Positions 36,598 to 45,270 of a stretch of 64,000 bases of DNA are shown in pieces. The position numbers and the translations under genes were made by a program. The stretch is from NCBI GenBank assembly GCA_028877275.1, contig JAPPFP010000025.1:1-64000 (forward strand). The letters run 5' to 3'. The notes below the pieces were generated by a model. The model was given only the letters and a program-made list of their open reading frames with translations. It ran no database searches and had not been told where the DNA came from. Positions within the stretch are counted from its first letter, which is position 1. Each line of letters opens with the position of its first letter. The stretch comes from Acidobacteriota bacterium. GTDB taxonomy: Bacteria; Acidobacteriota; Thermoanaerobaculia; Multivoradales; Multivoraceae.

Positions 36598-38400
36598 CTA
36601 CGGCAACGCGAACACGAACAGATTGCTGCCGCGACCCGGGCGGAGTTCGGGCGTCATGCGTGCGTTCGTCAGCCGGCCCGGACCGGTGTTGACGGCCACG
36701 TACTGGCGGCCCGAAACGGCATACGTGACCGGGAAGCCCATGACCGGAGCGCCCAGGTTGATCTCCCAGAGCACCTCGCCGGTCTCCTGGTCCAGGGACC
36801 GGAAGCGCCCGCCCTGGTCGCCGCCGAACAGGAGACCGCCGCCGGTCGCCAGCAGCGAGAAGGTCGCGGCCCGCGTCTCGTAGACCCAGCGGGTCTCGCC
36901 CGTCTCCGCCGAGATCGCCCGCACCGTGCCGAGCTGGTCCGTGCCGGGCGCCACGACGTGGTTGGCAGCCAGAGCGTAGTGCGCGACGATCTGGTCCAGC
37001 GCCTTAACCTTCTCGCTCTTGAAGTCGGTCGTCACGAGCATCTCCGCGCAAGCCTGACGCAACGGGAAGTACATCGTGCGCGTGAGGGGGCTGTAAGCGC
37101 CTGCTTCCCAGTCCTTGCCGCCCGCCCACGATGGGCAGATGAACATCACCTGCTCGAGTTCGCGGAAGATCACCTCTTCGTTCAGGCTCACCTCGCCGGT
37201 GGCGCCGTCGATGCCGGTGATCACGTTCTGCCGGACCGTCGGCGTCGCCCAGAGAAACTCGCCGGTGGCGCGGTCGAGGGTGTAGACCAGCCCGGTCTTG
37301 CCGGGGATGCCGGTGACGACCCTGCGGACCTCTCCCGCCTTCAACCGCGGGTTGATCCACTCCACCGCTTCCGGGTCCGGCGCGACCGCCGTATCGACCA
37401 GGATGCGCTCGAAGACGTGGTCGAGGTCCCAGGAGTCGTTCAGGTGCTGGTAGTACCAGCGGATCTCGCCGGTCGCGACGTCGAGCGCCAGGGTCGAGTT
37501 GTGGTACAGGTGCGTGAGATCGGTTCCGCCGAGCATGAACCTCGGCGCCGGTGCCGTGACGCCCGTGCCGATGTAGACGAGTTCGAGCTCCGGGTCGTAA
37601 CTCGGCGGCATCCAGGTCCCGACGTGCCGGCGGTCCTCGTAGGGCACGGCGCCCCAGGTTTCGTTTCCCGGCTCGCCGGGTGCAGGCAACGTGCGACGCC
37701 GCCAGAGTTCCCGGCCGGTCCGCGCGTCATGGGCGAGGATGACGCACGCGTCCGGCCCACCGAGGGGTCTGCAACTCCGTCCCGAAATCAACCTGCCGTC
37801 GGCGACGATCGGCCCGGCGCTGTGATGGGCCGGGTTGACCTTGTAGTCCAGGATCCGCGTCTCCCAGGCGAGTTCGCCCGTCACGGCACTGAGGGCGTAG
37901 GCGTAGTGGTCGGCGCTGGTGCCAAGGATGTACTCGCCCCAGATGGCGATGTTGCGCGTCTTGCGGGCGAGCGGGCCGGTGTAACCCCAGATGTCCTCCG
38001 GCAGGTCCCGCCGGTACTCCCAGATCAGATCGCCGGTCTCGGCCGAGAGGGCCTGGATGACGTCCTCCCTGTTGGCGACGTAGAGGACGCCGTCGTACGC
38101 CAGCGGCGTGGTCTCGGCGCTTCCATCGGCCATGGTCCTCGTCCACTCCATCCGGATCCGCCCGACGTTCTCCCGCGTGATCTGGTCGAGCGGGCTGTAG
38201 CCCCAGGCGTCCAGGGTGCGGCGGAAACTGAGCCAGTCCTCCGGCGCCGGGTTCTGCAGCATGGCGTCGGTGACCGGGACGAAGTCGCCGGCCGGAGACT
38301 CCTGCGCGCTCTGTGCGTCGGCGGTGGTACCCGTCATGAGCGGCCACAAGACCGCGACGACGGTCCACAGCCCGAGGAAGCTCACGTTGCGCCTGTTCAT
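36598..38400 (-). CDS. PQQ-dependent dehydrogenase, secreted
   Basis: 600 aa. Signal peptide with WTVVAVLWPLMTG then ADAQ. Eight-bladed propeller of the quinoprotein alcohol/glucose dehydrogenase family: WLSFRRTLDAWGYSPLDQIT, then NVGRIRMEWTRTMADG, PLAYDGVLYVANREDVIQAL, LTRTMYFPLRQAC, and the tryptophan-docking-like GDQGGRFRSLDQETGEVLWE. No cytochrome c domain is attached. Start ATG 38400 with GGGAG upstream. It oxidises an alcohol or sugar in the periplasm and passes electrons to a cytochrome; substrate unknown. Divergent from the deacetylase gene (87-base gap); possibly co-transcribed with the TonB receptor that follows. Confidence 0.9.
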   Translation of the reverse strand: MNRRNVSFLGLWTVVAVLWPLMTGTTADAQSAQESPAGDFVPVTDAMLQNPAPEDWLSFRRTLDAWGYSPLDQITRENVGRIRMEWTRTMADGSAETTPLAYDGVLYVANREDVIQALSAETGDLIWEYRRDLPEDIWGYTGPLARKTRNIAIWGEYILGTSADHYAYALSAVTGELAWETRILDYKVNPAHHSAGPIVADGRLISGRSCRPLGGPDACVILAHDARTGRELWRRRTLPAPGEPGNETWGAVPYEDRRHVGTWMPPSYDPELELVYIGTGVTAPAPRFMLGGTDLTHLYHNSTLALDVATGEIRWYYQHLNDSWDLDHVFERILVDTAVAPDPEAVEWINPRLKAGEVRRVVTGIPGKTGLVYTLDRATGEFLWATPTVRQNVITGIDGATGEVSLNEEVIFRELEQVMFICPSWAGGKDWEAGAYSPLTRTMYFPLRQACAEMLVTTDFKSEKVKALDQIVAHYALAANHVVAPGTDQLGTVRAISAETGETRWVYETRAATFSLLATGGGLLFGGDQGGRFRSLDQETGEVLWEINLGAPVMGFPVTYAVSGRQYVAVNTGPGRLTNARMTPELRPGRGSNLFVFALP

Positions 38401-38487
38401 CTGTCTCCCACCGTCCCGGAACCCCAACCCGGAGTACCTCGATCGTAGCGACTAGGATCGACCGCTCCACTGCACCGTAATCCCGCA

Positions 38488-39416
38488 ATGAGCGTCTCGG
38501 TATGTCTGACCTTTGACTTCGACGGCATCTCGTCGTGGTCCGGCGGCGCGCGCCGGACGAAGTCACCCAACCTACTCGCGCGCGGCGAGTTCGGCGCTGT
38601 GGGAGCCGAACGGCTGCTCGACCTGCTGCAAGACCGGCGGCTCCCGTCCACCTGGTTCACCCCCGGCCACACGATCGACACCTGGCCGGACCTGTGCCGG
38701 CGAATCGCCGAAGACGGCCACGAACTGGCCTACCACGGGTATTGCCACGAAGCACCCTCGAGCAAGCGGGCCGAGGCGGACGAACGAGCGATCCTCGAGC
38801 GCGGCATTGCGTGCATCGAGCGGGTCTGGGGCCGGCCTCCGCCGGCAGCCGGAACCCGGGCGGCAACCTCGGTCCTCGTTGGGTCGATCTGCTCCTCGAG
38901 TACGACTTCTCCTACGACTCCTCAATGGCGCCACATGACTTCCAGCCGACCTGGGTGCGCAAGGGCGACGTCGCCCGCACGGACGGCCCGCACGTCTTCG
39001 GCGACCCGGTCGACCTCGTCGAGCTCCCGTTCGACTGGGCCCTCGACGACTGGCCTTACTTCAGCCCGAACCTCCCGCAGTCGGAAGGTCTCCGGCCGCC
39101 CAACGAGGTCTACGACACCTGGGCCGCGGAGTTCGACTACCTCCACCAGCGGCTCCGCGACGGCGTGTTCGTGCTCTGCCTCCACCCGCAGTGCATCGGG
39201 CGAGGCGCCCGGATGCTCATGCTGGAACGTCTCCTCGACCACATGACGGAGGCCAAGGGCGTCGCCTTCCGGACGATGGAAGACGTGGCGGCCGAGTTCA
39301 GGGCCGCTCAGCAGAGGATCCACAAGGCCGGCACCGTAGACGACCCTTCAGATCCGACACTGAATTGGGAAGATGTCAGGAACGACCTACTCGACCGGGA
39401 TCGTGGCGAGCGCTAA
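38488..39416 (+). pseudogene. Polysaccharide deacetylase-family gene with a frameshift
   Basis: Frame one from ATG 38488 carries the N-terminal half: VSVCLTFDFDG (catalytic Asp pair), STWFTPGHTIDTWPD, and HELAYHGYCHE (His metal ligands). It fails near 38840-38860 after ACIERVWGRPP. The second frame, in register from AGSRNPGGN (the expected Arg-x-Pro-Gly motif), goes through DFSYDSSM and LCLHPQCIGRGARMLMLERL to TAG at 39416. The two parts join as one ~309-aa protein if one base missing around 38835-38855 is restored. It is either a recent single-base loss or an assembly error in a GC-rich run. Family members deacetylate peptidoglycan, chitin-like glycans or hydrolyse allantoin-like amides. Confidence 0.8.
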
Positions 39417-39455
39417 CGACGCCCGACCGGGTCGATGAAACCGCTGGCTATCAGC

Positions 39456-39477
39456 ACACAACTGCATGCTATTGTGT
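39456..39477. promoter_or_regulatory. Candidate operator of the RHH/RelE pair
   Basis: An imperfect 22-base inverted repeat: arms ACACAA (39456-39461) and TTGTGT (39472-39477) around a central GCATGC, 9 of 11 positions paired. It ends 5 bases before the antitoxin ATG, where RHH antitoxins normally autorepress. Such closeness also argues for the start at 39483. Confidence 0.55.
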
Positions 39478-39482
39478 TCTCC

Positions 39483-39725
39483 ATGAGCAAGACCATCACC
39501 CTGAGACTGGACGAAGGCACGTACGAGGAGTTGAAGGAGGCGGCGCAGGCAGAGAATCGGCCTTTGTCGAATCTCATCGAGACGGCGGCGCTCGCCAAAG
39601 TTCGCGAGCAGCAGTTTGTCGACGACGCCGAGATGGCCGAGATTCTGGAGAATGAGTCGTTGCTGAAGCGGCTTCGGGCGGGCTCGCGCGAAGCCTCGCT
39701 GCGCAAGGGCTCATTCGTTGAATGA
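39483..39725 (+). CDS. Ribbon-helix-helix antitoxin
   Basis: 80 aa. N-terminal strand KTITLRLDEGTYEELKEAAQ and helix NRPLSNLIETAAL form an RHH DNA-binding domain. The acidic C-terminus (EQQFVDDAEMAEILENESLL) is the toxin-binding part. The frame is open from 39435, but the palindrome at 39456-39477 and the motif position favour ATG 39483. Followed by the RelE-fold toxin with an 8-base overlap. Confidence 0.82.
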   Translation: MSKTITLRLDEGTYEELKEAAQAENRPLSNLIETAALAKVREQQFVDDAEMAEILENESLLKRLRAGSREASLRKGSFVE

Positions 39726-39999
39726 CTATCGGCTGTTCGAGACCGAGCAGTTCAGGCGAGACCTGCGCAGAATCTCCCGCGGCGGCCATCAAGCCATCGT
39801 CGAGAAGCTACGAAGAGTGGTGTACCCACAGTTGCGTCAGCATCCTCACATGGGACCACACATCCGACGCCTGAAGGGCTTTGAGCCGCCTACCTGGCGC
39901 TACCGCATCGGGGCCTGGCGCTTCTTCTACGAGGTCGACGAACACCGACGGATTGTCTTGCTTCACACAGCGGCTCACCGCAGCGCGGCGTATCGCTAG
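39718..39999 (+). CDS. RelE-family toxin
   Basis: 93 aa. DYRLFETEQFRRDLRRIS, then GFEPPTWRYRIGAWRFFYEV and RRIVLLHTAAHRSAAYR follow the RelE/ParE fold, with the basic RYRIGxWRFFY strand that carries the catalytic/ribosome-contact residues. TTG start at 39718 overlaps the antitoxin end. It is expected to be an mRNA interferase held in check by the RHH antitoxin. The SDR gene starts 4 bases after the stop, so this toxin pair may drive transcription of that metabolic gene. Confidence 0.83.
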   Translation: MNDYRLFETEQFRRDLRRISRGGHQAIVEKLRRVVYPQLRQHPHMGPHIRRLKGFEPPTWRYRIGAWRFFYEVDEHRRIVLLHTAAHRSAAYR

Positions 40000-40003
40000 C
40001 GAA

Positions 40004-40909
40004 ATGGCACGGGGATTCACCGACCGCGACGTCCCCGACCAGTCGGGGCGGACGTTTCTCGTCACCGGAGCGAACACCGGCATTGGCTTCGAGACGGCGA
40101 AAGTGCTGGCGAGGCGGGGCGCCCGCGTGCTGCTGGGGTGCCGCTCCGAGGAGCGAGCCGCTGGTGCGATCGCCAGGATTCAAGCCGAATCCCCGGAGGC
40201 CGACCTCGAGTTCCTGGCCCTCGACCAGGCTGATCTGGCCAGCGTGCGAGCGGCCGCCGAGAGGGCCGCCGCCGAGCCCCGTCTCGACGTGCTCGTCAAC
40301 AACGCGGGCATCATGGGGGTGCCGCGTACCCTGACCGTCGACGGCTTCGAGGCGCAGTTCGGGGTCAATCACCTCGGCACGTTCGCGCTCACCGGACAGC
40401 TTCTGCCGAAGCTGGAGGAAACCGAGGGCAGCCGGGTCGTGATCACGGCCAGTGTCGCTCACCGCGGCGCCCGGATCCATTGGGAGGACATCGACGGCGC
40501 GAAGCTCTACTCGCGCCAGACCCGCTACCAGCAGAGCAAGCTGGCCAACCTGATGCACATGGTCGAACTCGACCGGCGGCTAAAGGCCCGCGGGTCCCGA
40601 ACGATCGCCGTCGCCTGCCATCCGGGCCTGGCGCAAACGGACATTGGCCGCCGCTTCCCTCTGATCCAGATGGCCGCACCTCTGGTCCGCACGTTCTTCA
40701 ACAGCCAGGCGACGGGCGCCTGGCCCACGCTGCTGGCTGCGACCGGGCCCGGCGTCGAGGGTGGCGACTACTACGGACCGTCGCGGTTCGGAGAGCTGAG
40801 CGGTCCGGCCGTCAAGGCCTGGTCGAATCCGGCCAGCCGGGACCCGGAGCTGGGCAGGCGGCTTTGGGAGCTGTCGGTCGAGATGACGGGAGTGGATCCG
40901 GGGATCTAG
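40004..40909 (+). CDS. SDR-family oxidoreductase, retinol-dehydrogenase-like
   Basis: 301 aa Rossmann enzyme. NAD(P)-binding TGANTGIG, structural NNAGIMG, and catalytic Ser in VVITASVAHRG with Tyr/Lys in YQQSKLANLM. Layout is that of the retinol dehydrogenase/WW-domain oxidoreductase-like SDRs acting on lipophilic alcohols or ketones. ATG 40004 is 4 bases after the RelE toxin stop, a surprisingly close link to a toxin-antitoxin operon. It is followed by an REP-like element and the FAD monooxygenase, possibly a joint pathway. Confidence 0.9.
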   Translation: MARGFTDRDVPDQSGRTFLVTGANTGIGFETAKVLARRGARVLLGCRSEERAAGAIARIQAESPEADLEFLALDQADLASVRAAAERAAAEPRLDVLVNNAGIMGVPRTLTVDGFEAQFGVNHLGTFALTGQLLPKLEETEGSRVVITASVAHRGARIHWEDIDGAKLYSRQTRYQQSKLANLMHMVELDRRLKARGSRTIAVACHPGLAQTDIGRRFPLIQMAAPLVRTFFNSQATGAWPTLLAATGPGVEGGDYYGPSRFGELSGPAVKAWSNPASRDPELGRRLWELSVEMTGVDPGI

Positions 40910-40928
40910 CGGAGCAGAGGTCCAGAAG

Positions 40929-40974
40929 CCGGCGCTTTGCGCCGGATGCCGGCGGGGACGCCGGCGCACCCAGT
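40929..40974 (+). repeat. REP-like two-hairpin element, copy 6
   Basis: Hairpin A CCGGCGC-TTT-GCGCCGG (40929-40945), hairpin B plus tail (40948-40974). It lies between the SDR stop and the monooxygenase start, 13 bases before the chosen GTG. Confidence 0.85.
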
Positions 40975-40987
40975 GGGGAACGTCGTA

Positions 40988-42598
40988 GTGAACGCCAGGC
41001 CCATCGAGACCCAGGTGCTGATCGTCGGCGGCGGTCCGATCGGCCTGATGGGATCGCTGCTCCTGTCCCGGCTGGGCGTCAAGTCGCTGGTCGTCGACTT
41101 GCGAGGCCGCACCAGCACCCACCCGCGGTCACGGCTGCTGGATGCTCCGTCGGTCGAGTTGATGCGGGAGGTCGGCGTGGAGCAGCAGGTGATCGACACC
41201 GGCCTCGGCCCCGACTGGACCGAGTACAACCGCTGGTTCGACTGCCTCGCGGGCGAGGAGATCTGCCGGGTCCCCACACCGTCCTTCCACTCGGTCCGCA
41301 CCGACCGCAGTTCCTCCATGCCGGTCATGACGGCGCAGGACTACGTCGAGGCGATCCTCTTCGACAAGGCAGCGTCGGACCCGAACGTCGACCTCCGCTT
41401 CGACACGACCGCGAGCGAACTGGCCCAGGACGGCGCCGGCGTCTCCTGCACGATCCGCGACAACCGCACCGGCCGCGGGACGCTCGTCTCCGCCGGGTTC
41501 GCCATCGGCGCCGACGGTCTCCGGAGTTCGACGCGCGCCGCCATCGGCACGACGCTGGAGGCGGACTTCATGGACGTCTTCTTCCAGGACGTCATCTTCG
41601 AGGCGGACTTCTCGAGCCACACCAGCGACCGTCAGGGCGGCCTGCTCTTCATCGCCCACCCCATGGGGAACGCCGTCTTCCAGCCGCTCGACGGCGTCCG
41701 ACGCTGGCGCTGCCAGATCGGCGGATTCGACCGCACGCAGCAGATGACCGCGGAGTTCGCCGAGAACTGGATCCGATCGGCCCTGGGGGCGGAAGACCCG
41801 GTCCCGATCGAAGTGCGCACGATGACGGAATGGCAGTTCCAGCCGGGCCGCGCCGGCCGTCTCGGCAAGGGCCGCATCTTCCTGGCCGGCGACGCCGCGC
41901 ACGTCTTCATTCCGACCGGCGGCCTCGGCAACAACACGGGTTTCGTCGGCATCCGCAACCTCGCCTGGAAGATCGCCTTCGTGCTCCGCAGCGCCTCGCC
42001 CGCTTCTCTGCTCGAGACGTACGACCTCGAGCACCAGCCGGTCGCCGAGCAGCGCGTCGCGGCCGGGCGGCGCAACGCCCAACTGTCCGGAGGGATCTTC
42101 CGAGCGTTCCACGAGGGCGGCGACACGGAAGCGGCCGCCCGGAACTGCCGCCAGTACGGCGAGTACGAGGGGCTGATCTACGGCTACGAGTTGACGTCGG
42201 AGCTCTGCGCACGCGACGAGGAGCCCGCGCCCGAGGTCGAGAATCCCGTCTGCGACTACGTGCCCGTCGTGCGTTCCGGCCGCCGGGCGCCGAACCTGTG
42301 GCTGGACGAGAGCTGGACCCGTTCAGTGCTCGACTGGAACGGGCTGGGCTACACGGCCGTCCTGGGAGCGCACGTGGACCCCGGGCCGTGGCGGGCCGCG
42401 GCCGGAGCGGTCGCGGCGAGCGGGTTTCCCGTTCGGACTGAGGTGTTGCCCGAAGTCGACGCCGCATCGCCCTACGACAACGGGGAGATCGTTCTCGTGC
42501 GCCCCGACGGCATCGTCGCCGACCATTGGGAGGCCGGCAGCGAGCGTGCCGGCGAGGAGACGGCGCGCCTGCGGCGGATGCTGCCAATGGCAGAGTGA
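40988..42598 (+). CDS. FAD-dependent aromatic-type monooxygenase (PheA/TfdB family)
   Basis: 536 aa flavoprotein. FAD motifs: VLIVGGGPIGLMGSLLLSRL near the N-terminus, the second GADGLRSSTR, and LAGDAAHVFIPTGGLGNNTG (GD motif with the flavin-binding Pro/Gly-rich stretch). The C-terminal thioredoxin-like region follows APNLWLDESWTR. This family hydroxylates phenols or polyketide-like rings using NAD(P)H and O2; the substrate is unknown. I chose GTG 40988 (VNARPIETQVLIVG). The frame is open to 40937 through the repeat, which would add RRMPAGTPAHPVGN at the N-terminus and is not likely. Confidence 0.88.
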   Translation: MNARPIETQVLIVGGGPIGLMGSLLLSRLGVKSLVVDLRGRTSTHPRSRLLDAPSVELMREVGVEQQVIDTGLGPDWTEYNRWFDCLAGEEICRVPTPSFHSVRTDRSSSMPVMTAQDYVEAILFDKAASDPNVDLRFDTTASELAQDGAGVSCTIRDNRTGRGTLVSAGFAIGADGLRSSTRAAIGTTLEADFMDVFFQDVIFEADFSSHTSDRQGGLLFIAHPMGNAVFQPLDGVRRWRCQIGGFDRTQQMTAEFAENWIRSALGAEDPVPIEVRTMTEWQFQPGRAGRLGKGRIFLAGDAAHVFIPTGGLGNNTGFVGIRNLAWKIAFVLRSASPASLLETYDLEHQPVAEQRVAAGRRNAQLSGGIFRAFHEGGDTEAAARNCRQYGEYEGLIYGYELTSELCARDEEPAPEVENPVCDYVPVVRSGRRAPNLWLDESWTRSVLDWNGLGYTAVLGAHVDPGPWRAAAGAVAASGFPVRTEVLPEVDAASPYDNGEIVLVRPDGIVADHWEAGSERAGEETARLRRMLPMAE

Positions 42599-42604
42599 AG
42601 CGGA

Positions 42605-42661
42605 GCGAGGCTGGCGCCTCGCGCGTTTGCCGGGGCCGGCGGGGACGCCGGCGCACCCAGT
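42605..42661 (+). repeat. REP-like two-hairpin element, copy 7
   Basis: Variant hairpin A GCGAGGC-TGGC-GCCTCGC (42605-42622), then hairpin B and tail at 42635-42661, 7 bases after the monooxygenase stop. Sequence of A differs from copies 1, 2, 4 and 6 but keeps the stem, as expected for a structure under selection. Confidence 0.82.
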
Positions 42662-42671
42662 GTGGGGCAGA

Positions 42672-44189
42672 TCAAGAGCTAGTGAGCAAACTTGCCCGCA
42701 CTTCCCTCTTCATGATCTTCCCAACGGCGTTCTTCGGCAGTTCCGGCTGGACCACGAAGCGGCTCGGGATCTTGAACCGGGTCACGAAGTCCGCGGTGTG
42801 GGCGCGAAGCTCCTCTTCGCTGGCGGCGGCACCGGGCTTGAACACCACCGCCGCCCAGATGTCGTCGCCCCAGGTCTTGTGCGGCACCGCCACGACGGCG
42901 ACTTCGGAGATCGCCTCGTGCTCGTAGAGCGCCTCTTCGATCTCGCGCGGTGAGATGTTCTCGCCGCCCTTGATGATCAGGTCCTTCTTGCGGTCCGTGA
43001 TCCGCAGGAAACCGTCCGCGTCCAACACACCGATGTCGCCGGAGTGAAGCCAGCCGTCGCGGACGGTCTCGGCGGTGGCCTCCGGTTTGCCCCAGTAGCC
43101 CTTCATCACGTTGCGGCCGCGGATGCAGACCTCGCCCGGCGTCCCGGCCGGCATCCGGTTGTGGTCGTCGTCCATGACCGCGACCTCGACGCCGTCGACC
43201 GCGCGGCCGCAGGAACCCGCGCGGTACTCGTCGCTGTCCGAGTAGGCGGTCGCGACCGCGGTCGACTCGGTCAGTCCGTAGCCGTCGCGGACGGTGCACT
43301 CGAACTCGCGCTCGAAGTCGACCCGAACCTCGTTGGCGAGCGCGGCGCCGCCCGACCACACCCAGTTCAGTGAACCGATGTCGAACCGTTCCCGCTCGGG
43401 GAAGTCGAGCAGATAGGTGAGCATCGTCGGCACCATGCCCATGCGCTCGATCCGGTGCCGCTCGATGTTCTCGAACACCTCACGGGTGTCCCAGCGCACC
43501 ATGACCGTCGCCCTGAAGCCCTTGACGAAGCCGACGCACATCATCAGAACGCCGAAGGAGTGGGCCATCGGCATCACGTGCAGGATCGGCATCCCTTCCG
43601 GCATCTCGGCCATGCCGCCGACCTGCTGCGACGACCACAGGATGTTGTCGTGGGTGAGCATCACTCCCTTCGGCCGGCCGGTGGTGCCCGAGGTGTAGAG
43701 CAGCAGGGCCAGATCGTCGCCCGCCCGGTCGACCACGGAGTCGACGGGTTCCGCCGCCGCGATCTCGCCCGTGATGTCGGTCGCGCCGGCGACTTCGGTC
43801 GGGCCCAGGCTGAGGAGCGCCTCGCAGCTCGGCGCGCCGCTCCGGGCCACGTCGACGATGGGCGCGAGCAGCGGCGCCACCAGGGCGACCTTCGCCCCCG
43901 AGTCCTCGAGCAGGTAGCCGACCTCGCGCTCGCCGAGTTGCGGCATGACCGGCAGGATGACCGCGCCGATCTTCCACACCGCCTGGAAGGCGCAGAAGAT
44001 CTCGGGGCAGTTCGGCATCATGACGACGACGCGATCGCCGGGGCCGACGCCGCGCGCCCGGAGCACGGCAGCCAGCTTGCGGGACAGCAGCTCCTGCTCC
44101 TCGTTCGTCCTCGTGCTGCCCTCGAAGCGCACAGCGTCATACACGCCGAAGCGGGCGAGGCTGTCGATGGCGAGTTGTGCTGCGTTCAT
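42672..44189 (-). CDS. AMP-forming acyl-CoA ligase
   Basis: 505 aa of the ANL superfamily. ATP-binding P-loop LLYTSGTTGRPKGVMLTH, the adenylation motif DGYGLTE, and the C-terminal hinge TDRKKDLIIKGGENISPREI followed by GKIMKREV with the catalytic Lys. Reaction: carboxylic acid + ATP + CoA to acyl-CoA + AMP + PPi. ATG 44189 (MNAAQLAIDSLARFG) was chosen by the family N-terminus; the frame is open to 44315. The acid is unknown; neighbours (FAD monooxygenase, enolase-superfamily enzyme) suggest degradation of aromatic or alicyclic acids. Divergent from the esterase gene at 44257. Confidence 0.9.
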   Translation of the reverse strand: MNAAQLAIDSLARFGVYDAVRFEGSTRTNEEQELLSRKLAAVLRARGVGPGDRVVVMMPNCPEIFCAFQAVWKIGAVILPVMPQLGEREVGYLLEDSGAKVALVAPLLAPIVDVARSGAPSCEALLSLGPTEVAGATDITGEIAAAEPVDSVVDRAGDDLALLLYTSGTTGRPKGVMLTHDNILWSSQQVGGMAEMPEGMPILHVMPMAHSFGVLMMCVGFVKGFRATVMVRWDTREVFENIERHRIERMGMVPTMLTYLLDFPERERFDIGSLNWVWSGGAALANEVRVDFEREFECTVRDGYGLTESTAVATAYSDSDEYRAGSCGRAVDGVEVAVMDDDHNRMPAGTPGEVCIRGRNVMKGYWGKPEATAETVRDGWLHSGDIGVLDADGFLRITDRKKDLIIKGGENISPREIEEALYEHEAISEVAVVAVPHKTWGDDIWAAVVFKPGAAASEEELRAHTADFVTRFKIPSRFVVQPELPKNAVGKIMKREVRASLLTSS

Positions 44190-44256
44190 CCGGAATGGGC
44201 CTTCCTGCGGGTTCGATGCGTAGACTGGAGAGCCTACGTCCAAAGGAGGTCTGGTC

Positions 44257-45270
44257 ATGCACCGAGTTCCGGGAGCCACCGCTCTTCCCCTGCTCGCCGT
44301 CTTCCTGATCGCCACGGCGAGCCACGCCCAGGAATCCAGCCTGACGAACCACCCTCTCGCCAGCGACCTGGTGCCCGGCGAGCCGCGGTTCGACCTCCTG
44401 CTGCCGCCTGCCTATGATCCAGAACGCACCGAGCCCTACCCGCTCCTGCTCTGGCTTCACGGCGGCTCCAGCGGCGAACGCCAACTGGAGCGTCGTCTTC
44501 GCGCCCATCTCGAACGCGCCTGGGACGAGGGAACGATCGAGCACATCGTGGTCGTCGCTCCGATCACGGGCAACTCCTACTACATCGACTGGAAGGGCGG
44601 AGGAAGGAGCTGGGAGACCTTCATCCTCCAGCAACTGCTGCCCCACGTCCGAAGTCACTACAACGTGGCGCAGGACCGGGCCGGCACCGTGCTCGGCGGC
44701 GGCTCCGCGGGGGGTCAGGGCACCCTCCGGATCGGCCTCCGCAACCCCGAGACGTTCGCGGCCGCGGCGGCCCTCGAACCGGGATTCCCGCCGGTGGCCT
44801 CCTTCGCCGACCTCGACCTCACGCCCTACGGTCCCGGCGCGATGCGGTTCCTGCAGGAGCGTTTCGGCGACCCCTTTGATGTCGAGTACTGGCGGGCCCG
44901 GCATCCGCCGACGATCGTGATCGACAACGCCGACCGGCTCCGCGCCTCCGGACTGAAGCTCCTGGTCGAGGCCGGCGACGAGGACGCCAACCTGACGTAC
45001 CTGAGCGCCGAACTGCTCCACCGGCTGCTCTTCGACGCCGCGATTCCGCACGAGTACCACCTGGTCCAGGGGGGCGCCCACACCGGACGCTCGATCCCGC
45101 GACGGATCACGAACGTGCTCGCCTTCTTCCAGCGCGCGCTGCGTCCTCAGGGACCCGATCCGCAGGCAGAGGACCACCTGGCCAGAGCCAGGCAGAGCGG
45201 CCGTTACGCGCCGCGGGTTCCCAACCAGCTCGACTTCGACACCGTCGACTTCCGCAGCCCGCCGCCTTGA
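44257..45270 (+). CDS. Secreted alpha/beta-hydrolase esterase
   Basis: 337 aa. Signal peptide LPLLAVFLIATASHAQ. LLLWLHGGSSGERQLERRLR leads into the hydrolase fold; the nucleophile elbow is GGGSAGG, an acid lies in LLVEAGDED, and His in VQGGAHTGRS. The layout fits the putative esterase family (PF00756-like; tributyrin/feruloyl-type). ATG 44257 has AAAGGAGG 8 bases upstream, one of the strongest ribosome sites in the window. Its stop overlaps the next gene's TTG start, so it is coupled to the enolase-superfamily enzyme. Probably cleaves an ester that is then metabolised. Confidence 0.87.
   Translation: MHRVPGATALPLLAVFLIATASHAQESSLTNHPLASDLVPGEPRFDLLLPPAYDPERTEPYPLLLWLHGGSSGERQLERRLRAHLERAWDEGTIEHIVVVAPITGNSYYIDWKGGGRSWETFILQQLLPHVRSHYNVAQDRAGTVLGGGSAGGQGTLRIGLRNPETFAAAAALEPGFPPVASFADLDLTPYGPGAMRFLQERFGDPFDVEYWRARHPPTIVIDNADRLRASGLKLLVEAGDEDANLTYLSAELLHRLLFDAAIPHEYHLVQGGAHTGRSIPRRITNVLAFFQRALRPQGPDPQAEDHLARARQSGRYAPRVPNQLDFDTVDFRSPPP

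Noticed and set aside
38945..38965. CTGGGTGCGCAAGG in the deacetylase gene, resembling the reverse repeat tail
   Set aside because: Lacks the CGCCGGC arm and is explained by Thr-Trp-Val-Arg-Lys coding.
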